From Vibrio sp. UBA2441 (GTDB taxonomy: Bacteria > Pseudomonadota > Gammaproteobacteria > Enterobacterales > Vibrionaceae): a stretch of DNA of 64,000 nucleotides. Positions within the stretch are counted from its first letter, which is position 1. Each line of letters starts with the position of its first letter. The position numbers and the translations under genes were made by a program. The notes below the pieces were generated by a model, which did not search any database, was not told where the DNA came from, and saw nothing but the letters and a program-made list of their open reading frames with translations. The stretch spans positions 88,416 through 152,415 of the forward strand of contig DDQN01000021.1 of the NCBI GenBank assembly GCA_002342685.1, in the 5' to 3' direction. Of the stretch, positions 42,675 through 51,229 are shown piece after piece.

Positions 42675-43648
42675 CCCTCCACTAATTCTCGTCCTGCTAG
42701 CACAATGTCCTGCTCGGTGATCATGAAAAAGTCTTCATTGCGATAATAGGGCATGATGGTATCCATTCCTGTGACTCGCTTCGGCGGTGCTTTAAGTAGA
42801 CACATGGCGTGTTCTGCCGTGTGGGCTAAGATTTCAGCCCCTACACCGCAGGTTTTACTGGCTTCGTGCACAACCAAAAGTCGGCCTGTTTTTTCTAATG
42901 ACTGAATAATGGTCGCCATATCAATGGGTTTGATACTGGCAAGATCGATCACTTCCGCTTCTATTCCTTGATCGGAAAGTGTCTCGGCTGCCTGTAAAGA
43001 TTCTACTACGCATGCCCCCCACGTCACTACAGTGAGGTCTCGCCCTTTGCGTAGCGTAAAGCAGGTATCCATAGGCAAGGCCTTACCGTTATCCGTTACC
43101 TCCGATTTCACCGTGCGATAAATGCGCTTTGGTTCGAAAAACATCACAGGATCGTTACTGCGAATGGACGCCAGCAGCAAACCATAAGCACGTTGAGGAG
43201 AGGAGGGGATGATGACTTTAAAGCCGGGGATATGAGCGAACAGCGCTTCGACACTTTCGGAGTGATGCTCTGGTGCATGAATACCTCCGCCAAAAGGTGC
43301 GCGGAAAACGGCGGGGCAGGTCAGCCGGCCACGGGTTCGGTTTCGCATACGCGAAGCATGACACATAAGGTGTTCCATCGCAGGAAACACAAATCCCTGA
43401 AACTGGAACTCAGCAACAGGGCGTAAACCTTGAGATGCCATACCAACCGTTACGCCACCAATGAGCGCTTCTGCCAATGGTGAGTCTATGACACGCTTTA
43501 GACCAAATTTTTCTTTAAGGCCCACCGTGGCACGAAATACGCCTCCGTTATCTCCTACATCTTCACCGATGACAACCACTTTGGGGTTGTGTTGCATTTC
43601 ATAATGCAATGCCAGATTCACGGCTTCCAGTAATGTCATTTCAGCCAT
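42665..43648 (-). CDS. bkdA2: branched-chain 2-oxoacid dehydrogenase E1 beta subunit
   Basis: A 327-residue transketolase-like subunit: VVIGEDVGDNGGVFRATVGL, DSPLAEALIGGVTVGMA and GGIHAPEHHSESVEALFAHIPGFKVI, plus a C-terminal swivel domain (VVHEASKTCGVGAEILA). It forms the alpha2beta2 E1 that decarboxylates 2-oxo-isovalerate and its leucine and isoleucine analogues. It overlaps its neighbours on both sides, indicating translational coupling. AAGGAGG precedes the ATG. Confidence 0.93.
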   Translation of the reverse strand: MAEMTLLEAVNLALHYEMQHNPKVVVIGEDVGDNGGVFRATVGLKEKFGLKRVIDSPLAEALIGGVTVGMASQGLRPVAEFQFQGFVFPAMEHLMCHASRMRNRTRGRLTCPAVFRAPFGGGIHAPEHHSESVEALFAHIPGFKVIIPSSPQRAYGLLLASIRSNDPVMFFEPKRIYRTVKSEVTDNGKALPMDTCFTLRKGRDLTVVTWGACVVESLQAAETLSDQGIEAEVIDLASIKPIDMATIIQSLEKTGRLLVVHEASKTCGVGAEILAHTAEHAMCLLKAPPKRVTGMDTIMPYYRNEDFFMITEQDIVLAGRELVEGWK

Positions 43649-44756
43649 GTTTGCCTCCTTGCATTCTCATCGCTTTGCTGATCAGTTCATCACGCTGTTT
43701 GTGCAGATCAGGTGTTAATGATTCATAGAGATAATCGAATGCCGATTCAGGGGCTTGCACGGGGATATTTAGGTAACGTTCAACGGCTTGTTCTACTACC
43801 TCTTTACAGTGACTTTGCCACTGTTCATCTTCTTGTTCAGTCCAGAAACCTTGCTTTAACAGGTACGTCTTTAAGCGGCTTATTGGTTCAAATTCCCATG
43901 CTTTGTGCAGCTCATCTTCGCTGCGGTATCGACTGGCATCATCGGCGGTGGTGTGATCGCTTAATCGATAACTGATGGCTTCAATTAAAGTGGCACCTTT
44001 CCCCTTTCTTGCATGATCTAAAGCATTTTGTATTGCGTCATACATGGCTACGATGTCATTTCCATCTACCGTTATTCCGGGAATACCAGCACCTTTGGCT
44101 TTTTCTGATAAAAACTCAGCCGCACATTGCAGGCGGCGTGGTACAGAGATTGCCCATTGATTATTGTTAACTACGAACACCAATGGCAAATTCCAGGCTC
44201 CGGCGCAATTAATAGACTCTAAGAAATCTCCTTTTGATGTGGCTCCGTCACCGCATCCAACCAGAGCCGCATCGTGATGCCCCTCAATTTTTAATGCCGA
44301 TGCGACACCGACCGCGTGAGTGCATTGAGTCGCGATTGGAACGCAGAAAGGCAGATCTCGGCAATGTGAGGATGCATCTGTGTTGGTTGAGCGGTCATTT
44401 TCTGGGCTAAAATCGCTGCCTCTTTCATCTCCTCCCCAATATTGCAGGTTTTTTTCCATGGCAATGCCTCGAGCCCACATGGCCGGCATATCACGGTAAT
44501 AGGGAATATAGACATCTTCGGATCTCAAGGCGCGACCAATTGCTATGCCTATGGCTTCTGCGCCAAGATGGGAAGGATAGGTGCCTAGTTTTCCGGTTCG
44601 TTGAAGGGCAACGGCTTTATTATCATAAATGCGGGTTAATAGCATATCGCAGTAAAACCCTTTCAATGTTGACTGGTCAGCCCATTCCGGGAGTTGGCCT
44701 ACGGTGTTACCGTGATGGTCAATAAATCGATGCATAGGTAATGCCTGAACATTCAT
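43641..44756 (-). CDS. bkdA1: branched-chain 2-oxoacid dehydrogenase E1 alpha subunit
   Basis: A 371-residue thiamine-diphosphate enzyme with the cofactor motif GDGATSKGDFLESINCAGAWNLPLVFVVNNN, GAEAIGIAIGRAL and YRLSDHTTADDASRY, whose serine/threonine-rich loop is the phosphorylation-loop equivalent. AAAGGAGC precedes the ATG. First gene of the bkdA1-bkdA2-bkdB operon. No LiuR-type site is visible upstream, in contrast with the etf and liu promoters. Confidence 0.93.
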   Translation of the reverse strand: MNVQALPMHRFIDHHGNTVGQLPEWADQSTLKGFYCDMLLTRIYDNKAVALQRTGKLGTYPSHLGAEAIGIAIGRALRSEDVYIPYYRDMPAMWARGIAMEKNLQYWGGDERGSDFSPENDRSTNTDASSHCRDLPFCVPIATQCTHAVGVASALKIEGHHDAALVGCGDGATSKGDFLESINCAGAWNLPLVFVVNNNQWAISVPRRLQCAAEFLSEKAKGAGIPGITVDGNDIVAMYDAIQNALDHARKGKGATLIEAISYRLSDHTTADDASRYRSEDELHKAWEFEPISRLKTYLLKQGFWTEQEDEQWQSHCKEVVEQAVERYLNIPVQAPESAFDYLYESLTPDLHKQRDELISKAMRMQGGKHG

Positions 44757-45251
44757 CTCAAGCTCCTTTTGATGCAGCCCTTAAACAGAAGGCAACACAT
44801 CACATTATAAATGTTTAAAGGTAATATCGAGGTTCCTGTAGTCTTAGGCTCGCTAATTGTTTGTTATTGTCTGATACATTGTGCTGAGAATGTTCTTAGC
44901 GATACTTAATATTGCTGTTAACACCACTCTATCTAGTGATGAATCTTGATATTACCAGATACATTAAGTGTAACTAAAATGTTAAATCCTGCCTGTGTAG
45001 GTAAAAAAAGCACTAGTAAAGTAATGTGTACAGTCGATAGGTTTAGTTAAATATATGGTATTCTAAGGTGGTGGAGGGTGAGCGGTGAAGATATTCACTA
45101 TGAACTGGCTGAAATTCGCAATATTATTTTTCTTTGGTAGTTTCAGGCGAAATTTAGGTCATTGAAGAACTTTAACTTTAGTTTGTCACTGAATTTGCTG
45201 GGTTTATTCTGCTGTTCACACAGAATTAGACTATTTTGCCTAACTTGGTGT
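44757..45251. other. 495-bp intergenic region upstream of bkdA1
   Basis: AT-rich. It must hold the bkd promoter near its left side. It contains one small candidate ORF (45085-45165). No LiuR-like core, RNA gene or clear terminator is seen. Confidence 0.4.
45085..45165 (+). CDS. putative small hydrophobic peptide, 26 aa
   Basis: A GTG preceded by GGAGGGTGAGC opens a 26-residue frame (ATG also at 45100) ending in TGA. The product has a hydrophobic stretch (WLKFAILFFFG) followed by FRRN, a cationic tail. The only support is the purine-rich ribosome binding site and the one-helix layout, so the call is weak. Confidence 0.3.
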   Translation: MKIFTMNWLKFAILFFFGSFRRNLGH

Positions 45252-45509
45252 TTAAGACGTCACCAATTCAGTGGCAAAGCGCTGTAGTTCTTGTGCTGAA
45301 TATGATTCTGCTTCACTTCCTTTGTTGATCAGGTCGATGAGTGAGTAAATCGATAAATCGGAGAACTCTTTGATTAGGTAGTCTCTAAATGCTTGTTCAT
45401 TTGGCCATTTACCGCGCACGATATAACCTTCTTCTCGGTTAAAATCTTCCGTTTCAAAGAATGAAAAATCAGTCATTCCAATGTTATGGCAATACAAAAC
45501 TAAGTACAT
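45252..45509 (-). CDS. hypothetical protein, 85 aa
   Basis: An unrecognised 85-residue acidic protein, mostly predicted helical in its second half (FRDYLIKEFSDLSIYSLIDLI, then ELQRFATELVTS). AGGGTGCAGC precedes the ATG at 45509; an internal Met at 45476 has no such site. No domain or motif known to me; context gives no hint. Confidence 0.6.
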   Translation of the reverse strand: MYLVLYCHNIGMTDFSFFETEDFNREEGYIVRGKWPNEQAFRDYLIKEFSDLSIYSLIDLINKGSEAESYSAQELQRFATELVTS

Positions 45510-45672
45510 GCTGCACCCTAAGCAGATAATAAGTCGCTATAGTATATACCTGAATAACTTCTAAAGGGGAGCACCATGTCGACTATTATTTTCCTCTGAA
45601 CTGAACACATGCAATCAACGCTATGTGGTGTACAATGCGACGAATAAAATAACCAAAAGACAGAGGTTTAAG

Positions 45673-46113
45673 ATGGAATTAAAAGTGTATCTTTCAGGAG
45701 AGATCCATACCGATTGGCGCGAGCGAATCATTGAAGGTTGCAAAGAACAAAATTTGTCTATTTCGTTTTCGTCAGCGGTAACGGATCACGAAGCAAGTGA
45801 TAGCGCAGGGGATGTTTTAGGGGCCGAAACCAATGCGTTTTGGCGTGATCATAAGTCAGCAAAGGTGAATGTTCTTAGGATTAAAACGCTGATCGAAAAC
45901 TGCGATATCGCGATAATTCGTTTCGGTGATAAATATAAGCAGTGGAACGCTGCTTTTGACGCAGGTTATTGTGCTGCACTGGGAAAACCGTATATTACCT
46001 TGCATAGTGAAGCCTTGGTGCACCCGTTAAAAGAGGTAAATGCCTCAGCTCAGGCGTGGGCGACGTCACCAGAACAAATTATTGATATTCTTAAGTACAC
46101 AGTTACGGGTTAA
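45673..46113 (+). CDS. YtoQ-family protein
   Basis: A 146-residue protein with the YtoQ signature LKVYLSGEIHTDWRERIIEGC at the N-terminus, then AVTDHEASDSAGDVLG and GDKYKQWNAAFDAGYCAALGKPYITLH, a Rossmann-like fold resembling nucleoside 2-deoxyribosyltransferases. Function is unknown. The ATG at 45673 has AGAGG upstream and gives the family length; the longer frame from 45625 is not needed. It ends 2 bp from the convergent LysR gene. Confidence 0.85.
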   Translation: MELKVYLSGEIHTDWRERIIEGCKEQNLSISFSSAVTDHEASDSAGDVLGAETNAFWRDHKSAKVNVLRIKTLIENCDIAIIRFGDKYKQWNAAFDAGYCAALGKPYITLHSEALVHPLKEVNASAQAWATSPEQIIDILKYTVTG

Positions 46114-46115
46114 TC

Positions 46116-47027
46116 TTATTTTTCATCCCAATAACCGGACTTGTCACCGAGCTTGTTTTTCATGAACTCTATAAATGCTTTTACCTTTTCTGGTAAGTGT
46201 TTTCGTTCTGGATAAATGGCGTAAATAGAGTGTTTGGGTAACGAGTAGTCGCTTAATACAGTAGTTAATTGCCCCTTGGCCAGATAGTCAGCAACGATAA
46301 AGGTTGGCATTTGGCCTATCCCAGTACCCTTTAATAGTACCTCTGCGATGGCATCACTATTATTGGCAATGAAATTTCCTTTCGGTTCTACTTTTATTTT
46401 TTCTCTGCTGTTATAGAAAGTCCATTCAACTCCAGCCTGAAACAAACTGTAATACATGCAATTGTGTTGACGAAGATCTTCTGGCGTCTTTGGAATTCCG
46501 TGCTTGTTTAGGTAGTCGGGAGAAGCGCAGACAACACTCTGGCAGTCGACCAGTCGGGTAGCAATCAGTGAAGAATCTTTTAGTTCTCCTATTCTGATCC
46601 CTATATCAAACCCGCCTTCGACCATATTTACCACGCCATCGTCCATAGACAGTATTACTTTGATTTCTGGATACATTTTTAGAAACTCAGAAATAAAAGG
46701 CGCGATATGTAACCGAGCGAACGTCATTGGTGCGTTAATTTTGAGTGTACCTTTGGGACGTTGCTGAAATTGTGAAATGGCCGCAAAACCCTCATTGGCG
46801 ATGAGTAAAGAATTGCGGGCGTAGTCAGCAAAGCGTTCGCCCGCTTCAGTTAAAGCGATACTTCGCGTAGTGCGAGTAAACAGCTGCACGCCTAGACTAT
46901 CCTCTAACACAGATATTCGTTTACTGACGGCCGACTTTGTCATGCCTAACTTTTCTGCTGCGATGGAAAAGTGCCCGTTCTCCACTACGGCGACAAAAAC
47001 GGGAATCGCTGAATAATTCACTTTCAT
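46116..47027 (-). CDS. LysR-family transcriptional regulator
   Basis: A 303-residue LysR protein: N-terminal winged HTH (FVAVVENGHFSIAAEKLGMTKSAVSKRISVLEDSLGVQLF) and an effector domain of the DhcR/PerR-like type (LKINAPMTFARLHIAPFI, GIRIGELKDSSLIATRL). ATG at 47027 is used; a TTG two codons earlier is possible. It is divergent from a pair of small YdcZ-type transporter halves and probably controls them. Confidence 0.88.
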   Translation of the reverse strand: MKVNYSAIPVFVAVVENGHFSIAAEKLGMTKSAVSKRISVLEDSLGVQLFTRTTRSIALTEAGERFADYARNSLLIANEGFAAISQFQQRPKGTLKINAPMTFARLHIAPFISEFLKMYPEIKVILSMDDGVVNMVEGGFDIGIRIGELKDSSLIATRLVDCQSVVCASPDYLNKHGIPKTPEDLRQHNCMYYSLFQAGVEWTFYNSREKIKVEPKGNFIANNSDAIAEVLLKGTGIGQMPTFIVADYLAKGQLTTVLSDYSLPKHSIYAIYPERKHLPEKVKAFIEFMKNKLGDKSGYWDEK

Positions 47028-47126
47028 TGTCAACTTTTACTCATTAATAAGTTTCTTAACTAGAAATTATCACAATTAAGGAAACAATATAAACTACTTT
47101 TATTCCAAATAACTCGAAGAGAGATC

Positions 47127-47585
47127 ATGAACAAAAGTAAAAATTATTCAGCGTTAGCGTTAGTAGGAGGTGGGCTGCTGGCGTTAATGATTCATCAAAA
47201 TAGCTTACTGGGCGCAGCAACTTCTGCACTTAGCTCATCATGGTTGGCGCATGGGTTAGGCGGAATAACAGCTCTGATAGTGTATTCCGTCTTGCCTCGT
47301 ACACGGCAATCGTCAGAACGCAATCAGGAAAAACAACCACTTTGGTTTTATCTTGGTGGTTTACCAGGGGCTTTTACCGTGGTTTTGGCTTCAATTACGG
47401 TAAACAGCGCCTTAGGTTTAGCCGGCACTTTAGCGTTGGGATTAATAGGGCAGTTGGTATTTTCAATGCTATGTGAGAAATATGGCGTATTTGGGTTGGT
47501 AAAAAGACGTTTTTCTCATGCTGAGCTGTTTTCTATCGCAGCGATCACTTTTGGTTCTGTACTGATTATTTCTCAGAGGGTATAG
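47127..47585 (+). CDS. YdcZ-type (DUF606) DMT transporter half
   Basis: A 152-residue inner-membrane protein with four to five hydrophobic segments (LALVGGGLLALMIHQNSLLG; FYLGGLPGAFTVVLASITVN) of the DUF606/YdcZ branch of the DMT superfamily. It is followed 2 bp later by a second half, so the two likely assemble as a heterodimeric exporter. AGAGAG precedes the ATG. Probably controlled by the divergent LysR gene. Confidence 0.8.
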   Translation: MNKSKNYSALALVGGGLLALMIHQNSLLGAATSALSSSWLAHGLGGITALIVYSVLPRTRQSSERNQEKQPLWFYLGGLPGAFTVVLASITVNSALGLAGTLALGLIGQLVFSMLCEKYGVFGLVKRRFSHAELFSIAAITFGSVLIISQRV

Positions 47586-47587
47586 CC

Positions 47588-48025
47588 ATGACACTTTATA
47601 TTTTCTTGGCTTTGAGCAACGGCGCATGTATTGCATTAAGCCGAATTATAAACGGACAACTCAGTTCGAAAGTCGGGGCGTTTAAAGCCTCTTACGTTAA
47701 TCATCTAGTGGGTTTTGTCTTTCTGTCCGTTTTGCTTATTTTATTCTCCACGCCACCTCAATTACCTATGAACCTTGATATCATGATTTATCTCGGAGGT
47801 ATTATCGGTGCCTTGTATGTGGCGATTAACAGCTTTTTGATAGATAAACTCGGTGCAACAAATACCATGATAATGGTGATTAGTGGGCAAATGGTTTTTG
47901 GCTTGGTGCTGGAACCGTTGAAATCGTCAATGTTCGAAGTATTGATAGAACTGACAGGTGTTGCTTTAATTATTGGTGGCGTCTCTTACAGGGAGATGAT
48001 TAAACGAAAGGCTGTTTCTATCTGA
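47588..48025 (+). CDS. YdcZ-type (DUF606) DMT transporter half
   Basis: A 145-residue partner protein, with N-terminal LALSNGACIALSRIINGQLSSKVGAFKASYVNHLVGF (the DUF606 core of an inverted NxQL-type motif) and four hydrophobic segments. GAGGG precedes the ATG, inside the end of the previous gene, so translation is coupled. Substrate is unknown. Confidence 0.82.
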   Translation: MTLYIFLALSNGACIALSRIINGQLSSKVGAFKASYVNHLVGFVFLSVLLILFSTPPQLPMNLDIMIYLGGIIGALYVAINSFLIDKLGATNTMIMVISGQMVFGLVLEPLKSSMFEVLIELTGVALIIGGVSYREMIKRKAVSI

Positions 48026-48068
48026 TCCCCTTTATTTTGATAGAAGCAGAAGTTGATAAATTTAGCTC

Positions 48069-48083
48069 TAGACGACTGGTCTA
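48069..48083. promoter_or_regulatory. TetR operator upstream of the tetR-type gene
   Basis: TAGACGACTGGTCTA: a 5-bp inverted repeat with 5-bp spacer, 21 bp before the start codon of the regulator. An identical 18-bp block (CTAGACGACTGGTCTAAT) recurs before curA. This form, TAGACN5GTCTA, resembles operators of NemR/AcuR-type regulators. Confidence 0.8.
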
Positions 48084-48103
48084 ATTTGCAATATGATAGC
48101 CGC

Positions 48104-48700
48104 ATGAAAAATAAAACAAATGATACTCGTCAGCATATCCTGGATACCGGCTACCAATTAATTGTAGCTAAGGGTTTCACCAGTGTTGGGTTATCACAAC
48201 TGTTAAAACATGCTGATGTACCAAAAGGCTCTTTCTACCACTACTTTAAGTCGAAAGAGCAGTTTGGAGAGGCATTAATTGACGATTATTTCAGTGGTTA
48301 CAAGCAGCGTATAGAAACATTGTTCTCTAACGTTGAGCTCTCGGGCTATGAACGCATGCTGAGTTACTGGACACGTTGGGTTGAACAGACCCAAGGTATC
48401 TGTGGTGCTGAAAAGTGTCTAGTCGTAAAACTGAGTTCCGAAGTATCCGACTTATCAGAACCGATGCGCCTTGCTTTACTAAAAGGGGCTGACGATCTGG
48501 TATCGGCAATAGAAAGTTGCTTAGAGGCTGGAAAACAAGACGGCTCCATAAAAGTTAATGATTGTCAGGAAGCGGCTCGTAACCTTTATCAGTTATGGTT
48601 AGGGGCAAGTGTTTTGTACAAGTTAAGCAAAGACCCTTCTGGCCTGCAAAAAACACTGAAAACAACAGAGCTAATCTTGCACGGAAAAGTGGCTCTCTAA
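48104..48700 (+). CDS. TetR-family repressor (NemR/AcuR-like)
   Basis: A 198-residue repressor with the TetR N-terminus TRQHILDTGYQLIVAKGFTSVGLSQLLKHADVPKGSFYHYFKSKEQF and a C-terminal ligand domain containing two cysteines in GICGAEKCLV, as in thiol- or electrophile-sensing members. The ATG at 48104 fits the family; a 17-residue upstream extension would place the operator inside the coding region. It autoregulates and controls curA-gst through twin operators (inference). A terminator follows. Confidence 0.88.
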   Translation: MKNKTNDTRQHILDTGYQLIVAKGFTSVGLSQLLKHADVPKGSFYHYFKSKEQFGEALIDDYFSGYKQRIETLFSNVELSGYERMLSYWTRWVEQTQGICGAEKCLVVKLSSEVSDLSEPMRLALLKGADDLVSAIESCLEAGKQDGSIKVNDCQEAARNLYQLWLGASVLYKLSKDPSGLQKTLKTTELILHGKVAL

Positions 48701-48709
48701 TAAATTTCA

Positions 48710-48743
48710 AAACCCGTATGTAAGGTTGAATACGGGTTTTTTT
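48710..48743 (+). terminator. Rho-independent terminator after tetR-type gene
   Basis: Stem AAACCCGTAT/ATACGGGTTT with a 10-nt loop and T7. Confidence 0.88.
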
Positions 48744-48755
48744 ATAACCAAATAC

Positions 48756-48770
48756 TAGACGACTGGTCTA
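48756..48770. promoter_or_regulatory. second TetR operator, upstream of curA
   Basis: The second copy of TAGACGACTGGTCTA, 66 bp before the reductase gene, inside an 18-bp block identical to that before the repressor gene. Confidence 0.8.
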
Positions 48771-48836
48771 ATGTTGCTGGCGAAAATAAACGAATAATTA
48801 GCTGGCTTAACTAGAATAGAAATAGAAGGAAATAGA

Positions 48837-49874
48837 ATGTCTGCTCAACAAAAAACTAATGCTCGTATTGTTCTTGCATCTCGCCCTATAGGCGCACCTG
48901 TGCAAGAAAATTTTCGTTTTGAAGCGTCTGAAGTACCGGCAGTTTCTTCTGGTGAAGTTTTGCTAAGAACCATTTATTTGTCTTTAGACCCTTACATGAG
49001 GGGGCGAATGAGTGATGCTAAATCTTACGCTGATCCCGTTGCGTTGGATGATGTCATGGTAGGCGGAACCGTATGTCAGGTAGAAGAATCCAACAATGAT
49101 GATTTTGAAGTGGGCGAGTGGGTTCTTGCTTATACTGGCTGGCAAAAATACGCAGTTTCTAATGGTGAGGGTTTACTTAAACTAGGTAAACAACCCACGG
49201 CACCATCCTATGCTCTAGGCATTATGGGTATGCCTGGATTTACGGCGTATATGGGGTTGCTGGATATAGGTGAACCTAAGCCTGGAGATACGATTGTTGT
49301 TGCAGCTGCAACGGGGCCTGTGGGCGCAACAGTAGGTCAAATTGGTAAGTTAAAAGGCTGTCGCGTTGTTGGTATTGCGGGTGGTGAAGAAAAATGTCGC
49401 TACGCAAAAGAAGAGCTGGGTTTTGATGAATGCATTGATCATAAATCGAATAATTTTGCTCAGCAGCTTGCACTAGCCTGTGACAAAGGCATTGATGTTT
49501 ACTTTGAAAACGTGGGTGGCAAGGTATTTGATGCTGTTTTGCCTTTGCTTAATACTGGTGCAAGGATTCCTTTATGCGGTTTGGTTTCTCAATACAATGC
49601 AACCTCGCTTCCAGAGGGCCCGGATCGTTTGTCCATGTTGATGGGAACACTACTTATTAAACGAATCAAGATGCAAGGCTTTATCATTTTTGATGATTAC
49701 GCACACCGTTATAACGAGTTTGCTGCTGAAATGACGACATGGTTGCAGCAAGGAAAAATGAAGTACAAAGAACAACTTGTTGAAGGATTGGAAAGTACTC
49801 CTGAGGCATTTATCGGTCTATTGCAAGGTAAAAACTTTGGCAAGTTAGTGATTAAAGTGAATCAACCTCTTTAA
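48837..49874 (+). CDS. curA: NADPH-dependent curcumin-type/alkenal reductase (MDR superfamily)
   Basis: A 345-residue zinc-free medium-chain dehydrogenase: LDPYMRGRMSDAKSYADPV start, cofactor motif AATGPVGATVGQIGKLKGCRVVG, CIDHK and YFENVGGKVFDAVLP. E. coli CurA (YncB) has this length and reduces curcumin and other alpha,beta-unsaturated carbonyls. AAGGAA precedes the ATG. The TetR-type repressor and GST around it suggest a detoxification operon for reactive electrophiles. Confidence 0.85.
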   Translation: MSAQQKTNARIVLASRPIGAPVQENFRFEASEVPAVSSGEVLLRTIYLSLDPYMRGRMSDAKSYADPVALDDVMVGGTVCQVEESNNDDFEVGEWVLAYTGWQKYAVSNGEGLLKLGKQPTAPSYALGIMGMPGFTAYMGLLDIGEPKPGDTIVVAAATGPVGATVGQIGKLKGCRVVGIAGGEEKCRYAKEELGFDECIDHKSNNFAQQLALACDKGIDVYFENVGGKVFDAVLPLLNTGARIPLCGLVSQYNATSLPEGPDRLSMLMGTLLIKRIKMQGFIIFDDYAHRYNEFAAEMTTWLQQGKMKYKEQLVEGLESTPEAFIGLLQGKNFGKLVIKVNQPL

Positions 49875-49907
49875 TCAAAACATCAAAACATTAAGAGATG
49901 CATAAAA

Positions 49908-50528
49908 ATGATTAAGCTACACCACCTAAACAAATCACGTTCAAAGCGTATTATCTGGTTGCTGGAAGAGCTCAACGTTGAATACAAAATAGTACCCTAT
50001 CAACGTGACAGTGTGACGTTCTTGGCGCCGCCTGAACTTAAATCGGTACACCCTTTAGGTAAATCACCCGTGATTGAGGATGATGGACTCATTGTCACAG
50101 AATCAGGTGCTATTACTGAGTATCTAATTGGCAAATACTCCGATGGAGATTTGGCTCCGGCGATAGGGACAAAAGAGCACGTAGAATATTTACAATGGAT
50201 GCACTTTGCTGAAAGTTCGGCGATTTTACCTCTGTTATTGAAGTTATTTGTCGCAAAAGATGGTTGTAAAACTAACTTTTTAGCCGACTATGCGGATGCT
50301 GAAACCGCCAAAGTGCTTAGTTATTTCGATGAATCGCTCAAAGAAAAAACATATTTGGTGGGTGATAAATTGACGGGTGCGGACATCATGATGTCATTTA
50401 TTGTGGAAAACCTGCAAAACAACGGAGCAATTAATTTGTACAGCAACATTGCAGCATACGCGGAACAATTGGCTACACATCCTGCATTGATAAAAGCTGG
50501 TGAAGTTGAAGCAAACGCAGAAGTTTAA
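49908..50528 (+). CDS. glutathione S-transferase
   Basis: A 206-residue GST: thioredoxin-like N-terminal domain (KLHHLNKSRSKRIIWLLEELNVEYK, HPLGKSPVIEDDGL, ITEYLIGKY) and an all-alpha C-terminal domain with LVGDKLTGADIMMSF. Only 33 bp after curA, it likely shares its promoter and the TetR operator. Conjugates electrophiles with glutathione; natural substrate is unknown. Confidence 0.88.
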   Translation: MIKLHHLNKSRSKRIIWLLEELNVEYKIVPYQRDSVTFLAPPELKSVHPLGKSPVIEDDGLIVTESGAITEYLIGKYSDGDLAPAIGTKEHVEYLQWMHFAESSAILPLLLKLFVAKDGCKTNFLADYADAETAKVLSYFDESLKEKTYLVGDKLTGADIMMSFIVENLQNNGAINLYSNIAAYAEQLATHPALIKAGEVEANAEV

Positions 50529-50545
50529 CTTTCGTTAGCATATAT

Positions 50546-50578
50546 AGCCGTCTTGTATATATAGGGCGGCTTTAGTTT
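50546..50578 (+). terminator. hairpin terminator after the gst gene
   Basis: AGCCGTC pairs with GGCGGCT (one G-U pair) around a 12-nt loop, followed by TTTAGTTTT. Confidence 0.55.
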
Positions 50579-50841
50579 TCTCTAATGTTCGCTTGTGTCA
50601 AATATATTGTGTTTATTATTTGAGCATATTTAAGTCCAATCCTTTTCTTTGGTGGTATATACGTATTACTGAAAACGAATGTTGAAATTAACCTGTGGCT
50701 TTGTATTTGAAGTAGTGAAATAAACTAAATAGAGTACTGTCTATATTATACGATATGATTACTTTGCGTTTTATACCACATTTCTTCCAATTGATTGCTT
50801 CTATACTAGTGGGATATTCAACAGTAGAAGAGGGAATGCCG

Positions 50842-51099
50842 ATGTTAAATGAAAATCATGCCTTTATCTTAGATTTTCCTGACCTAAAATTAGATATTGT
50901 TCAACTTAACCACGACGATCCAACATTTAAAGCGGATCTTCAGCAGTACCACGAACTTGACTATGAGATTCGTCAGTTAGAGATATCGGGAAGCCCAATT
51001 GATGATGAACAGATGCATGGTCTAAAGGTTCAGCGTATGGAATTGAAAGACATGCTATATCAGCAGCTAATTAAGCATCATGAACAGGCGGGCAGTTAA
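50842..51099 (+). CDS. YdcH-like DUF465 protein
   Basis: An 85-residue soluble helical-hairpin protein: LNENHAFILDFPDLKLDIVQLNHDDPTFKADLQQYHELDYEIRQLEISG, then QRMELKDMLYQQLIKH. DUF465/YdcH proteins are about 70-80 residues and their function is unknown. The ATG at 50842 follows AGGG by seven bases and matches the family length; an extension to 50755 adds a hydrophobic stretch foreign to the family. Confidence 0.85.
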   Translation: MLNENHAFILDFPDLKLDIVQLNHDDPTFKADLQQYHELDYEIRQLEISGSPIDDEQMHGLKVQRMELKDMLYQQLIKHHEQAGS

Positions 51100-51150
51100 T
51101 TGTTTTGATTATACAGAGCACGTTTGTCGATAAGAATTGGTTTTAATAAG

Positions 51151-51200
51151 AAAAAAGGACATCCAAAAAACCGAAGAACGTCTCAGTTTTTTGGATATCC
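51151..51200 (-). terminator. terminator after the RidA gene
   Basis: A 15-bp stem with one mismatch between 51157-51171 and 51186-51200. On the minus strand it is followed by T6 (51156-51151). Serves the minus-strand triple-RidA gene. Confidence 0.85.
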
Positions 51201-51229
51201 CGACTAAAGGCTGTGTGTGTTACTGTTTG

